DNA of 64,000 nt from Micrasema longulum (lineage: Eukaryota; Arthropoda; Insecta; Trichoptera; Brachycentridae): the NCBI GenBank assembly GCA_022494885.1, contig JAGVSM010001409.1, positions 558,001-622,000 on the forward strand, written 5' to 3'. Below, piece after piece: positions 43,558 to 55,209 of this stretch. Numbering within the stretch: position 1 is the first letter of the stretch; the number at the start of each line of letters is the position of its first letter. Position numbers and translations under genes: made by a program. A model generated the notes under the pieces. That model was given only the letters and a program-made list of their open reading frames with translations, was not told the DNA's origin and ran no database searches.

Positions 43558-43790
43558 TTGCTGCTGGCTACATGTAGGCCAATTTTTATTTATTTATTAA
43601 GAGCGACTGGTATTTATATAATGGAACTTTGTCTTATTGTTAAAGCAAGACCTGAATATTTTAGTACACAGGAAAAAATACACATTCACAACACCAGAAA
43701 TAAAAGTAGATTAAAAATTCCATTATCGAAACAATCATTTGGGTGGGTCAGAATATTAATGGATCAAGTCCATCGATCCTGATTCTGAGA
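43558..43790 (+). pseudogene. LINE C-terminal fragment
   Basis: Codons give 'ATGIYIMELCLIVKARPEYF', then 'HIHNTRNKSRLKIPLSKQSF'. The HNTRNK-x(n)-P block is the standard C-terminal motif of jockey/CR1-like LINE proteins. The frame stops at 43780. Upstream is an A run (about 43515-43529). Confidence 0.72.
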
Positions 43791-44689
43791 TAATTACTAA
43801 GTTGAAAGTTTAAATCCAGGGATGTTTTCACTCCAAACACTTAATTTATTTAGATAGTACATGAATCAATTAAAAACATAGACAAAAAATAAGTTACACA
43901 AAGGCTTTATTAATATCAAAAGTTCAAATAAAATAAAATAAAATGGAAATAATTCACTGTTATTATGAAAATTTTCCCAACGAAAATGAAGCACATAAAA
44001 AAAAAATAGAGTAACATTAAAATACAACATTAATCGTAAATAACTTCATCGTTTTCAAAACCTTCCTAACTACTGCCATGGTCACTTTGTCCTGACTGTC
44101 GAGTGTGGCTTTGTGTGGGGAGATGTTTATAAAAACAGTGGTAAATAGGTGGGATATAAGGAAGCAAATCTAGCATATCTTTTTTTAAATATCAGTAACC
44201 ACTCGACGACAAATAATGTACAAAGGGTCCTAAACGATTGTGCTGCACTGGACAGGTCTTGCTCGACCTTTTTAGACAGGTCAACTTCATAAACTGGCAT
44301 TTCATCATTTGAATTTTCTTTGAATTTATGATACTCGTGTAATGTTTTTACTGTTTGTGTTTTTCTAAACTTTTTAATTTATTTGTTTTTTATTTTAATT
44401 TATTTTTGAAAATAATCCATATTCTATTTTTTATTTAGTCTTGGTTAGACTGTGAGAAATAGCAAGTGGCAATAAGTCCGCCATTTAACCGTGCATACCT
44501 TATTTTTTTTTTGTATGACATTGTATAACTTGGTTAATAATGATTTATTATTATTGTTATTATGTTATTTTGGAAATTGCGCAATCAAAAAATCTTGTTT
44601 CCTGAACATCTCGTTCAATGACTTCCGTGGTTTATCCTTAAGATACAGATATTAATATTGAAAAATAAGTTTTTTTTAATGTACACAAA
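43791..44689. other. No recognised feature
   Basis: AT-rich, possibly the 3' UTR of the LINE fragment in its first part. Confidence 0.4.
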
Positions 44690-44810
44690 TTCCGTGTTGT
44701 ATCTGTCCAGTCTCGAAGATGTCGCGAAAACGGCGCAACTGGTCACTGACTATTACAAATTTGTGGATTTAAGTACCACTTGTCTTATTTCTATAATAAC
44801 TTAGAATGAA
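44690..44810 (+). repeat. Penelope-like repeat end, plus-strand copy
   Basis: 'ccagtctcgaagatgtcgcg' followed by 'ctggtcactg' and then 'acaaatttgtggatttaagt' parallels 29280-29420 in opposite orientation. Stem I halves CCAGT and ACTGG can pair perfectly. The core is degenerate. Confidence 0.5.
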
Positions 44811-45537
44811 CTCCCACAAATTTTTTTTACTAGCAAACTTCAATGTGTACTGTTAAAACTCCCTTTTTACCAAAACATTAATTGAAATGGCGTTCTGAAA
44901 ACGATGAAATCGGTTGCATTATTTTTTCGTTTCTTTCCAAACATAAAAGCATATATAGCCTTTCTATCTGAACGCTTGGTTTAACGAAAACGTTTTCTTG
45001 GTAGTAAGGCGCAATTATAGATGTAGAAATCAACGAATTTATTTTAATTGCCTTTTAAAATTATATTTAAAGACATCTTTTCTAATTGAATAAAATGTCG
45101 GATGAGTATTGCGCACTACTCTTCAATAAGGCTAGTTAGAATATTTATAAGTACATCATCTTATCTGTAATTGGTCGTAAAGTTGAAATTGCCACTTGGA
45201 GCTTCGGAAACTCACCGCAGAATGGCGCTGAAGGCATTTTCCCGACACTTTATGCGATTTGACATATCCGACTTAATAATAAAACAAAAACTAGCTTCCA
45301 TTACAGCTTTTCATTATTAGCATTATAACTTATTCGCTTAAAAGGGATTTATTATTATTATTATTTTAGTTTTCTTTTGGGAGTTGGTATTAAAGCGTTG
45401 TTTAGATTTAAACGTTCTTAGATTGATGAAGTGATTTCCTCGTTATGGTCATTATGTCAATTTTGAACAGATAAAATCAGTTAAAAATATTTAAAAGTCC
45501 AGTCATTTATTTATTACACATTTTCACATACAATTAT
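44811..45537. other. No recognised feature
   Basis: No open frame or recognised repeat. Confidence 0.5.
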
Positions 45538-46400
45538 TATTTTATTTTATTTATTTTTATTTGAGATTTTTACAGCTATTACACAAACAAAATAATTAGA
45601 AAAATATTTAAAATACTAGAGCCAATTAAAAAAATCCACTGTAAACTCAATGACACATAATATATTTACTATTATGCTCAATGTTTGTTTTTGTAAGTTT
45701 ATTGATAATTTTAAGTTGCCAGAATTTCACTCGTCTATGCACTTTGCAGCTGCAAGACGATTAGTAATCTAGCTTGAAAAGGTTAATGTTTTTAATGTTA
45801 TCAACTATCAAATATCCAAATTTAGTAAATGAGGTCTAGAATAACCGTCCATGCGTTCAGTAGCTGCAAGACTTGTTGTTATCTAACTTCTATTTTTATA
45901 AATTTGTTTTTTATTTAATTTTTTTAAATATCACTAAATCTCTAAACTTTATTGTCAAATTAAAAATGTAAATAGGGGCTAGATTTCTTATTGTCTATGC
46001 GCTCTCTAGCTGCAAGACGTGCTGTAACCTAGCTCCTGTATATCATAATTGGAGACGAGGAACAAGAATCCCAACTGTCTATGCGCTCTGTAGCTGCAAG
46101 ACGTGGTGGGATATTTATTTATTGTTATGTTGGTATCTGAGTGACTTATTCATCTCAAATTATTTTATTTTTTATAAATTTGTATAATAGAATTTATTTT
46201 ATGAAGAGTGTCTACTGTATGAAGCTTAAATATTTTATATAGACTTTCCGTATTAAATTATGTAAACTCTTTTCATATATACTATCTACTTGGTATTATT
46301 AGATTTACAGTGGATTTTTTTATTGACTCCAGTATTTTTAATACATTTCTACTTACTTTTTATGTAATAACTGTAAAAATCCCAAATAAAATAAAATAAA
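45538..46400. mobile_element. Foldback element with 100-bp inverted repeats and four internal motif copies
   Basis: Left arm 45538-45650 and right arm 46302-46400 are inverted copies. They share 'aaaaaaatccactgtaaa', 'aaaatact(a/g)gag(c/t)caat' and 'atttttacag(c/t)tattac', with TTTTATTTTATTT outer tips. The interior carries four spaced copies of a 40-bp motif. There is no transposase frame. An alternative reading is two opposed LINE tails, since the tips look like (TAAA)n. Confidence 0.7.
45732..46110 (+). repeat. Four spaced copies of 'tctatgcgctctgtagctgc'
   Basis: Copies at 45732-45773, 45847-45890, 45992-46034 and 46075-46110 share 'tctatgcgctctgtagctgc' then 'aagacgtg(g/c)t(g/a)t', with the first two diverged. 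Start-to-start spacings are about 115, 145 and 83 bp, so it is not a simple tandem array. Confidence 0.8.
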
Positions 46401-46990
46401 ACAAATAAATAAAAAAATAATTTCTTCTTAATACCACGTGTGCTAAGTCATGGCTAAAAGCAAGGCACTATAGAGATCAGTATTATTTTTCAATTTGTGG
46501 CGACTTATTACTGCTCCGAGCCCATGCAATAATTCTTTAATGTTAACTATGATATGTAGAACTGTTGGTTTTCGAAACAAAATAGCCGTATACCTTATTT
46601 GTTCTATATTGTTAGTTGAAAATGACTCAAAAATGAAAATATTTGGAAAATCATAAGAACGGAAATATTTATCTACCCAAAAACATATACGTATGAAGTG
46701 AGTACCTACTTATATATTATTTTCTGGAAATTTTAATAAGTTCTTAAAAGAGTATTAGTTTCGCTTATATTTGGAGAGTTCAACCGAGTTCACGACCAGT
46801 TTTTTCCCTTAATGTCTGGTTTCGCGCCAAGAATAATGATCAGCAACGACGCGCTAATTCACTAAAGGGCCAATATTTTCAAAAGCTGTTATTAATACAT
46901 CGAACCTTCACCCCGTGACTTGCATTTATGGTAATTATTTCATCATTTTAGAATAAAAGGCGAGTGAAATATGTTGCTTTCCCTGGACTA
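46401..46990. other. No recognised feature
   Basis: AT-rich. A low-complexity '(aaata)n' tract continues to about 46425. Confidence 0.5.
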
Positions 46991-46993
46991 TTA

Positions 46994-48345
46994 GGGCCTT
47001 ACTTATTAGATTTCCTTATACCAGGTTTATATTAAGAAATAACTATACCCGGTTTGACTATTTATAGCCGACATAAAAAAAAGCTTACTTGTAAAAATAT
47101 TTATTACCCAGAATAATTAACAGGTTATTTTTTTTAAATTTATTTTTTATTTATTTTTTTTTAAAAATTATTTTTTCACGCCCATAAGGCTTTTACATAC
47201 ATGAAAGTTTTACAAAATATAAGTATATAAACAACATTAAATTAAAAAAAATACAATATAAAGCAACAAAAGATAGAACAGTGTTAAGAAGTACTAAAGT
47301 TGGTATAAAAAAAGAAGATGAGTATATAAACAACATAGATTTAAAAAAAAAACACAATATAAAGAAATAAAATATAGGAACAGTGTTAAGAAGTATAGTT
47401 GGTATAAAAATAAAAAGATGAGTGTATTAACAACAAAAATTTAAAAAATTTAATGTGTTTCAAAGTTAAGTTGGTTTTAAAAAAATTAAAGCAATAAAAA
47501 TATTTTTTTTAATAAGCTAAAGAAATACAATTAAAGGTTTAAAGCAGCTAGGTACATAATGTTATAAAATACAATATGAACAGAATATTAAGTTCTATTT
47601 GATAAGGAACATATACATTGATATTTAAAATTTACAAGACTCACGCTAAAGACATCGATGTTGTTAGCATATTGGTTCGCGAGTACATGCATCCGCATTA
47701 CTGGCGAATTCGCGCTGTAATTGGTCGATGATGGACCGCAGTAGAACAAAGTATTACATCGGGTAACTCGACTTCATTTCGATTTCATGCTTAATTTTTT
47801 TATACAGTCAACACTGATATGTGCGCGTGCGCAATAACTTTTATAAGAACACAAACAAACATCAAAGTCAAATTGTAATCAAAGTGTAATCGAGAACATG
47901 GAGAAAACCGTTAGAAAAAGAAATAAAAATTAGGAAGAAGAGGTGAATGTAAAAACGAATTCTATAGTTTATTTGTGTTTCTTTTTTATCACAGTTAATT
48001 AAAACACATACAAACACATAAAATTCCAGATTTTATTGAAACAAATAAATAAAATCACTTGAATTCCATTGAAAAGGTTGCAATACTTCGAAATTTTTTT
48101 TAATTGAAAAAAAATCTGATAAACTATCCATTTTAACTGCCGAAAAATATGACTTATGACAGATCGCGTGCTTATTCCAGCGTTATAACACATAATGTGC
48201 AGGTATAAGTTTATATGGTCGCTATGCCAAATTTAAACCGAGTTTAACTCTATGCAAGGTTTATAAGTAATACTTTTTGCTATACCATCATTATTTTGCC
48301 ACTATTCTCAAGCTAAACTTAATACCCGATTTATAAGTAAGGACC
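46994..48345. mobile_element. 1.35-kb TTA-flanked element (Harbinger-like) with nested repeats
   Basis: TTA at 46991-46993 and 48346-48348 flanks ends GGGCCTTACTTATTAGATT and the inverse of GGTCCTTACTTATAAATC. Subterminal direct and inverted copies of 'taaaccgagtttaactctat'-type sequence lie near 48230-48260. The TTA duplication and short terminal repeats fit PIF/Harbinger MITEs. Inside is a T-rich tail and tandem repeat (47120-47500), probably a separate LINE insertion. No transposase frame. Confidence 0.55.
47222..47500. repeat. About 100-bp tandem repeat, 2.5 copies
   Basis: 'agtatataaacaacat' and 'acagtgttaagaagta' plus 'ttggtataaaa' recur at 47222, 47321 and 47421 (period 99-100). The third copy is partial. 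Such arrays are common in LINE 3' UTRs, and the adjoining T-rich block (47130-47170) would be its minus-strand tail. Confidence 0.85.
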
Positions 48346-48789
48346 TTAGTATAAGAACTCACGAAGAACGTATCAAAATGGTTATAATTTTATATTTTGT
48401 ATAAAAATTAACTTTCTTGGTTAAAATGATGAGTTACATCCCCAAATATATTTGTTAAGTTTTATCTTTTAAGTAATTCTAACATGAACTATAAAAATAT
48501 GAAAACCTAAATAAGGAGTAATAACTAAAATTAGAATTGACGAAGTAGGCAAAAAAAATAATTATGCAAATTATTTTAAATGTTCTATAATACAGATAAT
48601 ATTGATCATTCATAAAACTATGTACACAATTTGAAAGATATAAACTATAATTTATGACTTAGAAATATTGGTACAATTTTGTGTTTTTTTAAACCTTATT
48701 AAATATTTTAGGTAACGCTTAAGTTCTTAATAATGTTCTAAATAAAAATCGTCACATTTAATTTCACGTGTTAATATTGATTTTATTTT
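48346..48789. other. No recognised feature
   Basis: AT-rich, without an open frame. Confidence 0.5.
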
Positions 48790-48990
48790 TGTATTTTTTT
48801 TTTTTCATAAAAGGAAATATTTGCGTTCTTATTATTTACCCAAATATTTCGATTTCGGGTCCATTTTCAACAAGTTGTAAATAACTCACTATTAGAAAAT
48901 GGAAATCAAGTTGGGGTAGAGTTGGGTTCGAACCTCGGACCTCTGATCCGTGAGTCCGCAACACTAGCCACGGGACCACAACCCGATTTT
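48790..48990 (-). repeat. SINE-3, minus-strand copy
   Basis: The minus strand has A box-like 'gtggctagtgttgcggac', B box 'ggttcgaacccaac' and body 'ttgttgaaaatggacccgaa', with the usual '…aacgcaaatatttcc' end. Confidence 0.8.
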
Positions 48991-49079
48991 TTGTACATAA
49001 TATTAATTCTACATCGACGGGCTTATTACCAAATGGCAATTTTTCCCAACCAACCAATAAAATATATTTTTATTTTTAT

Positions 49080-49665
49080 AATTTAAGTTACAAAACATAT
49101 TTAATAGAAAATAAAAATAACAAAACTAAAGATGTATAAATATAGAAATAACTGTATTTGCATATAAATGACCTTAAATCAATACTATTACTCAATGGAA
49201 AGCAGGAAAAAAAAAGAGGAAATGAGGAGAGATTAAGTAAGAGAAAGGAGATGTTTCTTCAGACTTGATTTGAACAGAGAAACTGTAGTAACATCTTTGA
49301 TAGTGAATAGAAGACGATTTCACAGTCGAGCCGCATGAACACTATATGAGTTAGAGAAGAAAGAGAAATTGTGGATGGGTATTACGAAAGTGCTTTGAGA
49401 ATTAGAACGAAGAGGTAAACCATAAACTTTTATAGATTTTTCAATGAGGTATATAGGAGCTTTAGAACCATGAATTATATTGAACAGAAGTGAGATGGAG
49501 TGATAGTCTCTTCGCTGTCTAATTTTGAGCCATTTCAGTTGCCTACGGTAATCAGAAATGTGGTCATATTTTCTAAGACCAAAAATATACCTTATGCATG
49601 TATTCTGAAGTCGTTCAAGTTTGTTGAGTTGCTCACAGCTTAAATCAGTCATGGAAACGTCAGCG
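49080..49665 (-). pseudogene. LINE 3' end, jockey/CR1-like
   Basis: 49652-49320 encodes 'LNKLERLQNTCIRYIFGLRK', 'YDHISDYRRQLKWLKIRQRR' and 'DYHSISLLFNIIHGSKAPIY', the region after the catalytic reverse transcriptase fold. A frameshift at about 49325 leads into 'RLWNRLLFTIKDVTTVSLFK' and 'SSLKKHLL', completing the C-terminus, followed by an A-rich 3' end. Catalytic residues are missing. A short relative of this segment is at 34570-34665. Confidence 0.82.
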
Positions 49666-50324
49666 TAATCTAGAATCTAATTATTTAATTACGTATAGAA
49701 TCTAATTATAGAACTATAGAATCTAATTATCAGTGTGGCCAGATATGAAGCAAAGTATAAACGCATGCAAACAATAAAAATCCCCGAATTAATTACTCTC
49801 TAGGGGGTAGAGAAGATTCAAAATTCCACCCCAGGCGGTACCCACACAAGGAAAAATTGCTGGTTGCCAAACGAGAAACGGAAAGGAAAAAGAAAGAAAG
49901 AAAAAAGAAGGATCAAGGAAAAGATGGAAGTTGATTCTGTCAAGGCGAAAGCATAATAAGGAAGTTGATTATTTTTTCAATTTTTTTAATAGACTTCTAA
50001 ACTATTAATAGACTATTAAACTAAGTCAATTTTTATACATCGTATTATCAGCGCTACGATTGTTTAAAGTTTTGTATTTCTGAAATAACTCCGCGTGTGA
50101 CTTTCGCTTATTCTTTATCAGTTTTGCCCATTGGTCCGTTGACGGTGCGCATACCGGAAATCTCCCATAACTCTCTTATCATCGGTTGATTCATATGAAC
50201 TAGTGACGTCGTTCAAAGTAGTTCGTTCTTATTTAAATATTTTAAATAATTTTTTTCGTTCATTTTCAAGAAGCTTTACAGTACAATCGAAAGCTCCAAT
50301 TTTTACCGCGCGCAAGAAAATATA

Positions 50325-50492
50325 TAATTTTTTTTATAAAAAGAGATATTTGCGTTTTTATGATTTACCCAAATATATCGTTTTGAGGGCCATTTTCAAC
50401 GAGTTGTAAATAACTCAATATTAGAAAATGGGAATCAAGGACCTTTGAGCCGTGAGTCCGAGACACCAGCCACGGGACCACAACCCGATTCA
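50325..50492 (-). repeat. SINE-3 inserted in the left arm of a foldback element
   Basis: Head 'gggttgtggtcccgtggctg' and body as in the other copies, but the B box region is shortened. It splits the left arm of the 49951-51795 foldback, so it is younger than that element. Confidence 0.75.
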
Positions 50493-50649
50493 TCCAATTT
50501 CCCAGTATACAATTTCCCGTAGGGCTAAAATTCCTCATGAAATTGGAACGTTTAAAAAGTAAAATATTTTAAACTACTCGTATTAATCTGTCTTCGTTTG
50601 AAAAACATAGAACAGAGATCGACCTTGTACGGATTTTCAAAATACTTAA

Positions 50650-51240
50650 GTAATGTCCCACCTGCATAATACTTATTCTCCTCTACACATGCAAATCGTG
50701 ACACCTCACTGGGGCCCAAATCAGCAAAATACTGAGATTTGAGAATGGCGTCTCAGAAGAATTTGGTGTGTGAACGGACGAGAACGGACGTAGCAAACTC
50801 CGGTGACAGCTGTCATCAAGCGGAGGCGATACGGTTGGCTAGGCCATATACTATGGATGCCTCCTGAGAGCCTTAACCACGTTTATCTACTTTACAAGGC
50901 ATCAGGTTCGTCGGCAGTTGTCTCAGAACTACGAGACGCGAACCTGACGCAGGGGGGACGCAGAGAAGCTGGCACCCGATAGAGATGCATGGAGTCTCTT
51001 TGTGGACACCATATGCTCCAACTGTCCAACTGTCTTATCTTTGTCACAATCAATTTCTTTTCGTGTAACCAAACGCTTCACCAGAAGTCAAAATCTGCTA
51101 TTTATCAAATCTTCTAAGAGCAACTCTTGTTTTTATGCTCCAATATCCAGAATGTGTAGATTAGTCAATTCGTCACACAACTTGGGATTCTTTGGGATAG
51201 ATCGTCCGGCTTTTTGTAGATCTCTTCGCCATTAAAGCAG
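50650..51240 (+). pseudogene. LINE C-terminal fragments inside the foldback
   Basis: 50690-51000 parallels 22060-22400: 'tgcaaatcgtgacacctcac', 'gcggaggcgatacggttggc', 'ctcagaactacgagacgcga', giving the broken 'RRRYGWLG … ELRDA' region of an RTE-like LINE. From 51002 a 77-codon frame reads 'ISFRVTKRFTRSQNLLFIKS', 'SKSNSCFYAPISRMCRLVNS' and 'SHNLGFFGIDRPAFCRSLRH', the C-terminus of a different, jockey-like LINE protein. Two unrelated LINE pieces therefore sit side by side. Confidence 0.65.
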
Positions 51241-51795
51241 TGTGGGATAAAGCTAGATTGACATGGGTTAGCACGAAGTCTTATATTTTGATCGTGTTCT
51301 TGAATATATTGTATACCATTATTTTATTGCCCTTCATAGTTTAATGCTATTTTCGTTCAGTTACTTGTACGTGTGTTTCTCAATATAACTGTTGTAATGA
51401 GGAACTTCGGCTCTACGGGGAATTGGATACAAATAATGTCTCGCGCGGGGTAAAAATTAGAGCATTAAATTGTACAGCAAAGTTTCTTGAAAATGTACGA
51501 AAAAAAAAACACACTACTTTGAATGACGTCACTGTTTTATATGAATGAACCTATGATATGAGAGCTATGGAAGATTTCCGGTCTGCTTGCTGTTTCTGGA
51601 CCAATTGAAAGAACTGAATGAGAATAAGCGGAAATGAACCTCTGACGTCACAGGGGGGAGTTATTACAGAAATACAAAACTATAAAATCGTAGCGCTGAT
51701 AATACGATATATAAAATACAGTATTTTTTTGCTTAGTTTAATAGTCTATTAACAAATATTTTTTTTTTAAAAACCATTGAACTTCCTCATTAGCT

Positions 51796-52344
51796 TAGGG
51801 TAAACATATAATATATAAAATACATTTAAAAAAAAAACTTTGGCGTTTCTACGTCAAACGTTTAAACGGGAATCTTAAAATATACCTTCATTTGTCTATT
51901 AAAAAATTTCATTGGTATTCAAAGTAAAAAGTATGGAATACATGTTAATTTTGCCAAATATTATTATTAATCTAGCCCATTTGCAATACTTAAAAGTTGT
52001 ACTGTTTTCTAGGAAATGTCAAGCGAACGTAGTGTTTTTTTGTGCACAAAAATAAGTGGGTCAGTAAGTTTGCCAAACTGACATTAGGCAAACTAGCCCT
52101 TAGTAAATAAATTCCTTAGGGGCTCCTAATGATGGGTCCCATGCGGAGTCGGGAAGTGAGTGGAAGCCTATCATAATGCTTAACTCTTGTGTATGGTATA
52201 GTGTTAGGCAAATTTAACTATTACAAAATAATGTCTTAACGATAGGCCTAAAGCTCGTTACAAACGACAAGAAATGTAATTTGGAGCTTGAACAATAGGG
52301 TCTATTGACGTGTTTTTACTATTTTTAAATATTAAAAAAATACG
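51796..52344. other. No recognised feature
   Basis: No open frame or recognised repeat. Confidence 0.5.
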
Positions 52345-52745
52345 GTAGTAACGGTATTTATTTAAATACATAAGTTTATTGTACATTATTTGAGACAATA
52401 AGTCCCAACTCCATGGGATTAAAAGGCCCGTGTTGAGATGGGACGAGCAATTATATGACACAGACACATGAGTATATCACTACAAATATAGGATTAAAAA
52501 TATAAAAAATAATTATGAAAAATATTAAAAAACATATATATGGCACATCAATATGGTAAACAGTAAACTCATGCATTCGGAAAATCATCAAGGAGTTTCC
52601 TACTCAAATCCCTCCTACTAAGGAAAATCCAGTCCTTAACTCCTTTCTTGAAAATAGTTTTTGTCCTTGAGAGCTTAATACGCTCTTCCAAAATATTGAA
52701 CACTCTCGGTGCGATAAATGAGAGATGTCTCTGAGGTATTACTAT
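52345..52745 (-). pseudogene. LINE 3' end
   Basis: The minus strand reads 'QRHLSFIAPRVFNILEERIK', 'LSRTKTIFKKGVKDWIFLSR' and 'RDLSRKLLDDF' from 52742 downward, the C-terminus of a LINE protein. It is followed by a 3' UTR with 'ccatggagttgggacttatt' and an A-rich end 'aataaacttatgtatttaaa'. Fewer than 60 codons remain. It abuts a family B repeat. Confidence 0.7.
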
Positions 52746-52769
52746 TTATATAATTTTTTTTCAATAATT

Positions 52770-53030
52770 TGAAATACGCATTTTTTGAAATTACCTAAAA
52801 ACAAGACGTTTCGCGCTCTATGGGACAAAATGCACGTATAACGTTACCACGCCATACTTTTATGTAATGTTTGTTAGAAGCACGCGGCGGCATGGTGTGT
52901 AATGTCAAAGTGACGTGACGCTAGCTGCAAGCCGTTTTGAATGTGCTCGTTTTTAAATCCGAAAATAATGAATGAAAACTTGTATTCTATACATTGTTAG
53001 TTATCATTAGAGAAGAAAAAATATGCTTAT
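52770..53030 (+). repeat. Family B repeat, copy 3
   Basis: Contains 'aaaacaagacgtttcgcgct', 'tatgggacaaaatgcacg' and 'tgttagaagcac', ending in '…aatgaaaacttgtattct'. It immediately follows a LINE 3' fragment. Confidence 0.75.
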
Positions 53031-53439
53031 AATATGTAAAAAAAATCCCGCGTTATACCTGATTTGTAAAAATACCCTATTATTGAAAGTATAGCTAACC
53101 AATTCGAAAAGGTAACAAAATACATTTAAAACATTCATTTGCCTACTCGACATTTCACTGATATTATAACACAAAAATATATACGTCATTGAAATTTATT
53201 TCCCCTAGGAAAAAATCTTAAAAAATAAATGGTCTTGTTCGGAGATTATATTTGTAAACAAAAATATAATTGAAAGCTTAATTTCCAATAAAGTAAAATG
53301 AAGACTTTGCATTACCCAATTACGTATTTATATTTAAAGAATTGAATAATATATCAAACAATTAATTTTAAAAAGTAAATTTTTTAAAATTATTCGTTGA
53401 GAAGTTATTCACGAATTATTTGAATGAGATGCTGACAGG
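53031..53439. other. No recognised feature
   Basis: AT-rich sequence. Confidence 0.5.
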
Positions 53440-53515
53440 CGCCGTGGCTCAGCTGATAAGACGTGAAATTGGCGTCGCGGGATCGATTCCTATTAGTTGC
53501 AAGATAAAAATCCAA
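53440..53515 (+). repeat. tRNA-like SINE head
   Basis: A box 'tggctcagctgataag' and B box 'gggatcgattcc' with tRNA spacing. No complete cloverleaf acceptor stem is evident, so a SINE head is more likely than a tRNA gene. A family A copy follows. Confidence 0.55.
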
Positions 53516-53559
53516 GAAATGTTTTTTACTTAATTGGTCTGGGTTTTTTGAGGTAATTT

Positions 53560-53815
53560 TTAACTAGGCATCTACAGGGCTTATGACCTGCTAATGGCTC
53601 TCATGATGAATCTCACCCGCATAAATAAAGGTTTCAGCTCTTTAACTTCACAAACATCAACAGATGAAAGAATAGAAGGAATATAGATATTCATATATGG
53701 GCAGAATGGTAAATGTTACACAGTGTGTAAAGTGGCTGCTTAAACCAGCCATTGACAGGTCATAAGTCTTGTAGATGCCTAGACTTATATATTACCTTCT
53801 CTTAAATTTACTGAA
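53560..53815 (+). repeat. Family A repeat, partial copy
   Basis: 'ggcatctacagggcttatga' from the left arm is followed by the core and the right arm '…taagtcttgtagatgcctag…'. It directly follows a tRNA-like SINE fragment. Confidence 0.75.
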
Positions 53816-54784
53816 TTGTTAATTTCCATACTTCTGAATTTTCTTTTTTTTCTGTAAGTCTATTGAGTCTATTAAAATTCTTCAGTACAGTCTTTTATCC
53901 ATCATCTTTTTAATCGATTATCTGTTTCGATATCGCCAATACTTTTCTATAAATAAAGATATCAGTATCGTATTGGCAGAAGCGCGTATCGATGTATCCC
54001 TAGATTTTATTAACATTAAAAAATATTTGAACAGAGACGAAAAGCCTTATAGAGATATCAATAGCTTTGCAATTACATTCGGACAGAGACATTATTAGAA
54101 TTAAGTTTATGAAACTCCGTAAAATGATATTATTATGTAAAAACTTTGGCAAAGATTAAACAAATAAATACGATTATGGAGTATTGTTTAAATACCCATT
54201 AAGTACGGCACGATTAAATTAAAAATAGAGTCATAAGAGATAAATATGTTTTGACTTACTTCATTATAATTTTTCTCTAAATCTGGTGGGTAGAAAGTAG
54301 AAAGCTTAGAAATTAATTCATATGTCATTTCAAATTAAGAGAATAAGTCTTACTGATGGTACGTGGGCCAACATTTCATCAAAATGATTAAGTGATGTTA
54401 CTAAATTTAATTAATGTTCATACTGCGGCGTCCTTTGGGTACCACAACACAAATTTAATAAATAAATATACATTTCAAAAATCGTAGAATTAAAGAGACA
54501 ATCCCATATGGGTTGTTTGACATTTAAAAAATTTAATTGCAGCATATCAAAGTGCCCTGAAAATGCTCTAACAAGGCGAAACAACTCTACGATTTTTTGT
54601 TTTAAAAACAAAAAAAAATAAAAGAGTAAAATTAAATTAATGTTTGATTTGATTATTAAGATTACGTTTTTGTTTTTAATGCTGTTCCTCTCCAAAAAAA
54701 AGATGAGCTTGAAAAAGGACTTATCAGTGGAATTCGTACAATAAAAAAATGACATTTTTCAATGTGAAAGTACAGTGTCCCTCA
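53816..54784. other. No recognised feature
   Basis: The 114-codon minus frame at 54411-54755 is F/L/I-rich low-complexity sequence and is not convincing as a protein. Confidence 0.45.
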
Positions 54785-55095
54785 AATCCCTGTTTTGAGA
54801 ATTCAAGCATTTAGTTTTCTTCCATTTTATTATTTTACTCATTTAAGAACATGTTTTTAATTTTTCCTTTTCTTAATTTTATATTAAGTACATTTTAAGT
54901 TATTTAAAGCTTTTAGCCTGAATAAACGCCCGGTATAGGACTTAATCATAAATTTATTTTTAAAACTACAGATATATAAAATTAAATATGGCTTAGTGTA
55001 TTTTGCCAGTTTATAGAGCGTTAAAAACATTACAAAACTGCATCAATAAGTAAAATCAGCATATTTTAGAGTTAACGTTTTTTGCCAGTATACCC
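54785..55095. repeat. Dispersed repeat, inverted partner of 9590-9925
   Basis: Contains 'atccctgttttgagaattca', 'acgcccggtataggacttaa', 'cttagtgtattttgccagtt' and 'catattttagagttaacgtt', all reverse complements (with substitutions) of the earlier copy. Confidence 0.65.
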
Positions 55096-55209
55096 AAGAT
55101 ATAAAGATGAATTTTTTTAATATTTTTTTTTGCTTCTTCTGTGTAAAATAAATGTCTGTCTTTATATGTATATATGTATTTAAAAAATGTAAAAGCCTAC
55201 AAGGTGTTT

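Larger units (their letters stand above)
49951..51795. mobile_element. 1.8-kb foldback element with about 400-bp inverted arms
   Basis: The left arm (49951-50325 plus 50503-50545) and right arm (51395-51795) are inverted copies. Examples are 'atcagcgctacgattgttta' against 'aaaatcgtagcgctgataat', and 'caatttcccgtagggctaaa' against the inverse 'cggctctacggggaattgga'. A SINE-3 copy interrupts the left arm at 50325-50492. The space between arms is filled by LINE fragments (50650-51240). A solo arm lies at 42030-42345. No transposase was found, so the family is unknown. Confidence 0.75.

Noticed and set aside
45732..46110. CRISPR-like spaced repeats
   Set aside because: Only four diverged units with uneven 80-145 bp spacing lie inside a foldback in an insect genome. 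There are no cas genes.
53440..53515. Possible tRNA gene with good A and B boxes
   Set aside because: No complementary acceptor stem was found around the boxes, so a SINE head is more likely.
54411..54755. 114-codon minus-strand frame
   Set aside because: The composition is F/L/I/K-rich, as expected from AT-rich DNA. No motif and no conservation are visible.
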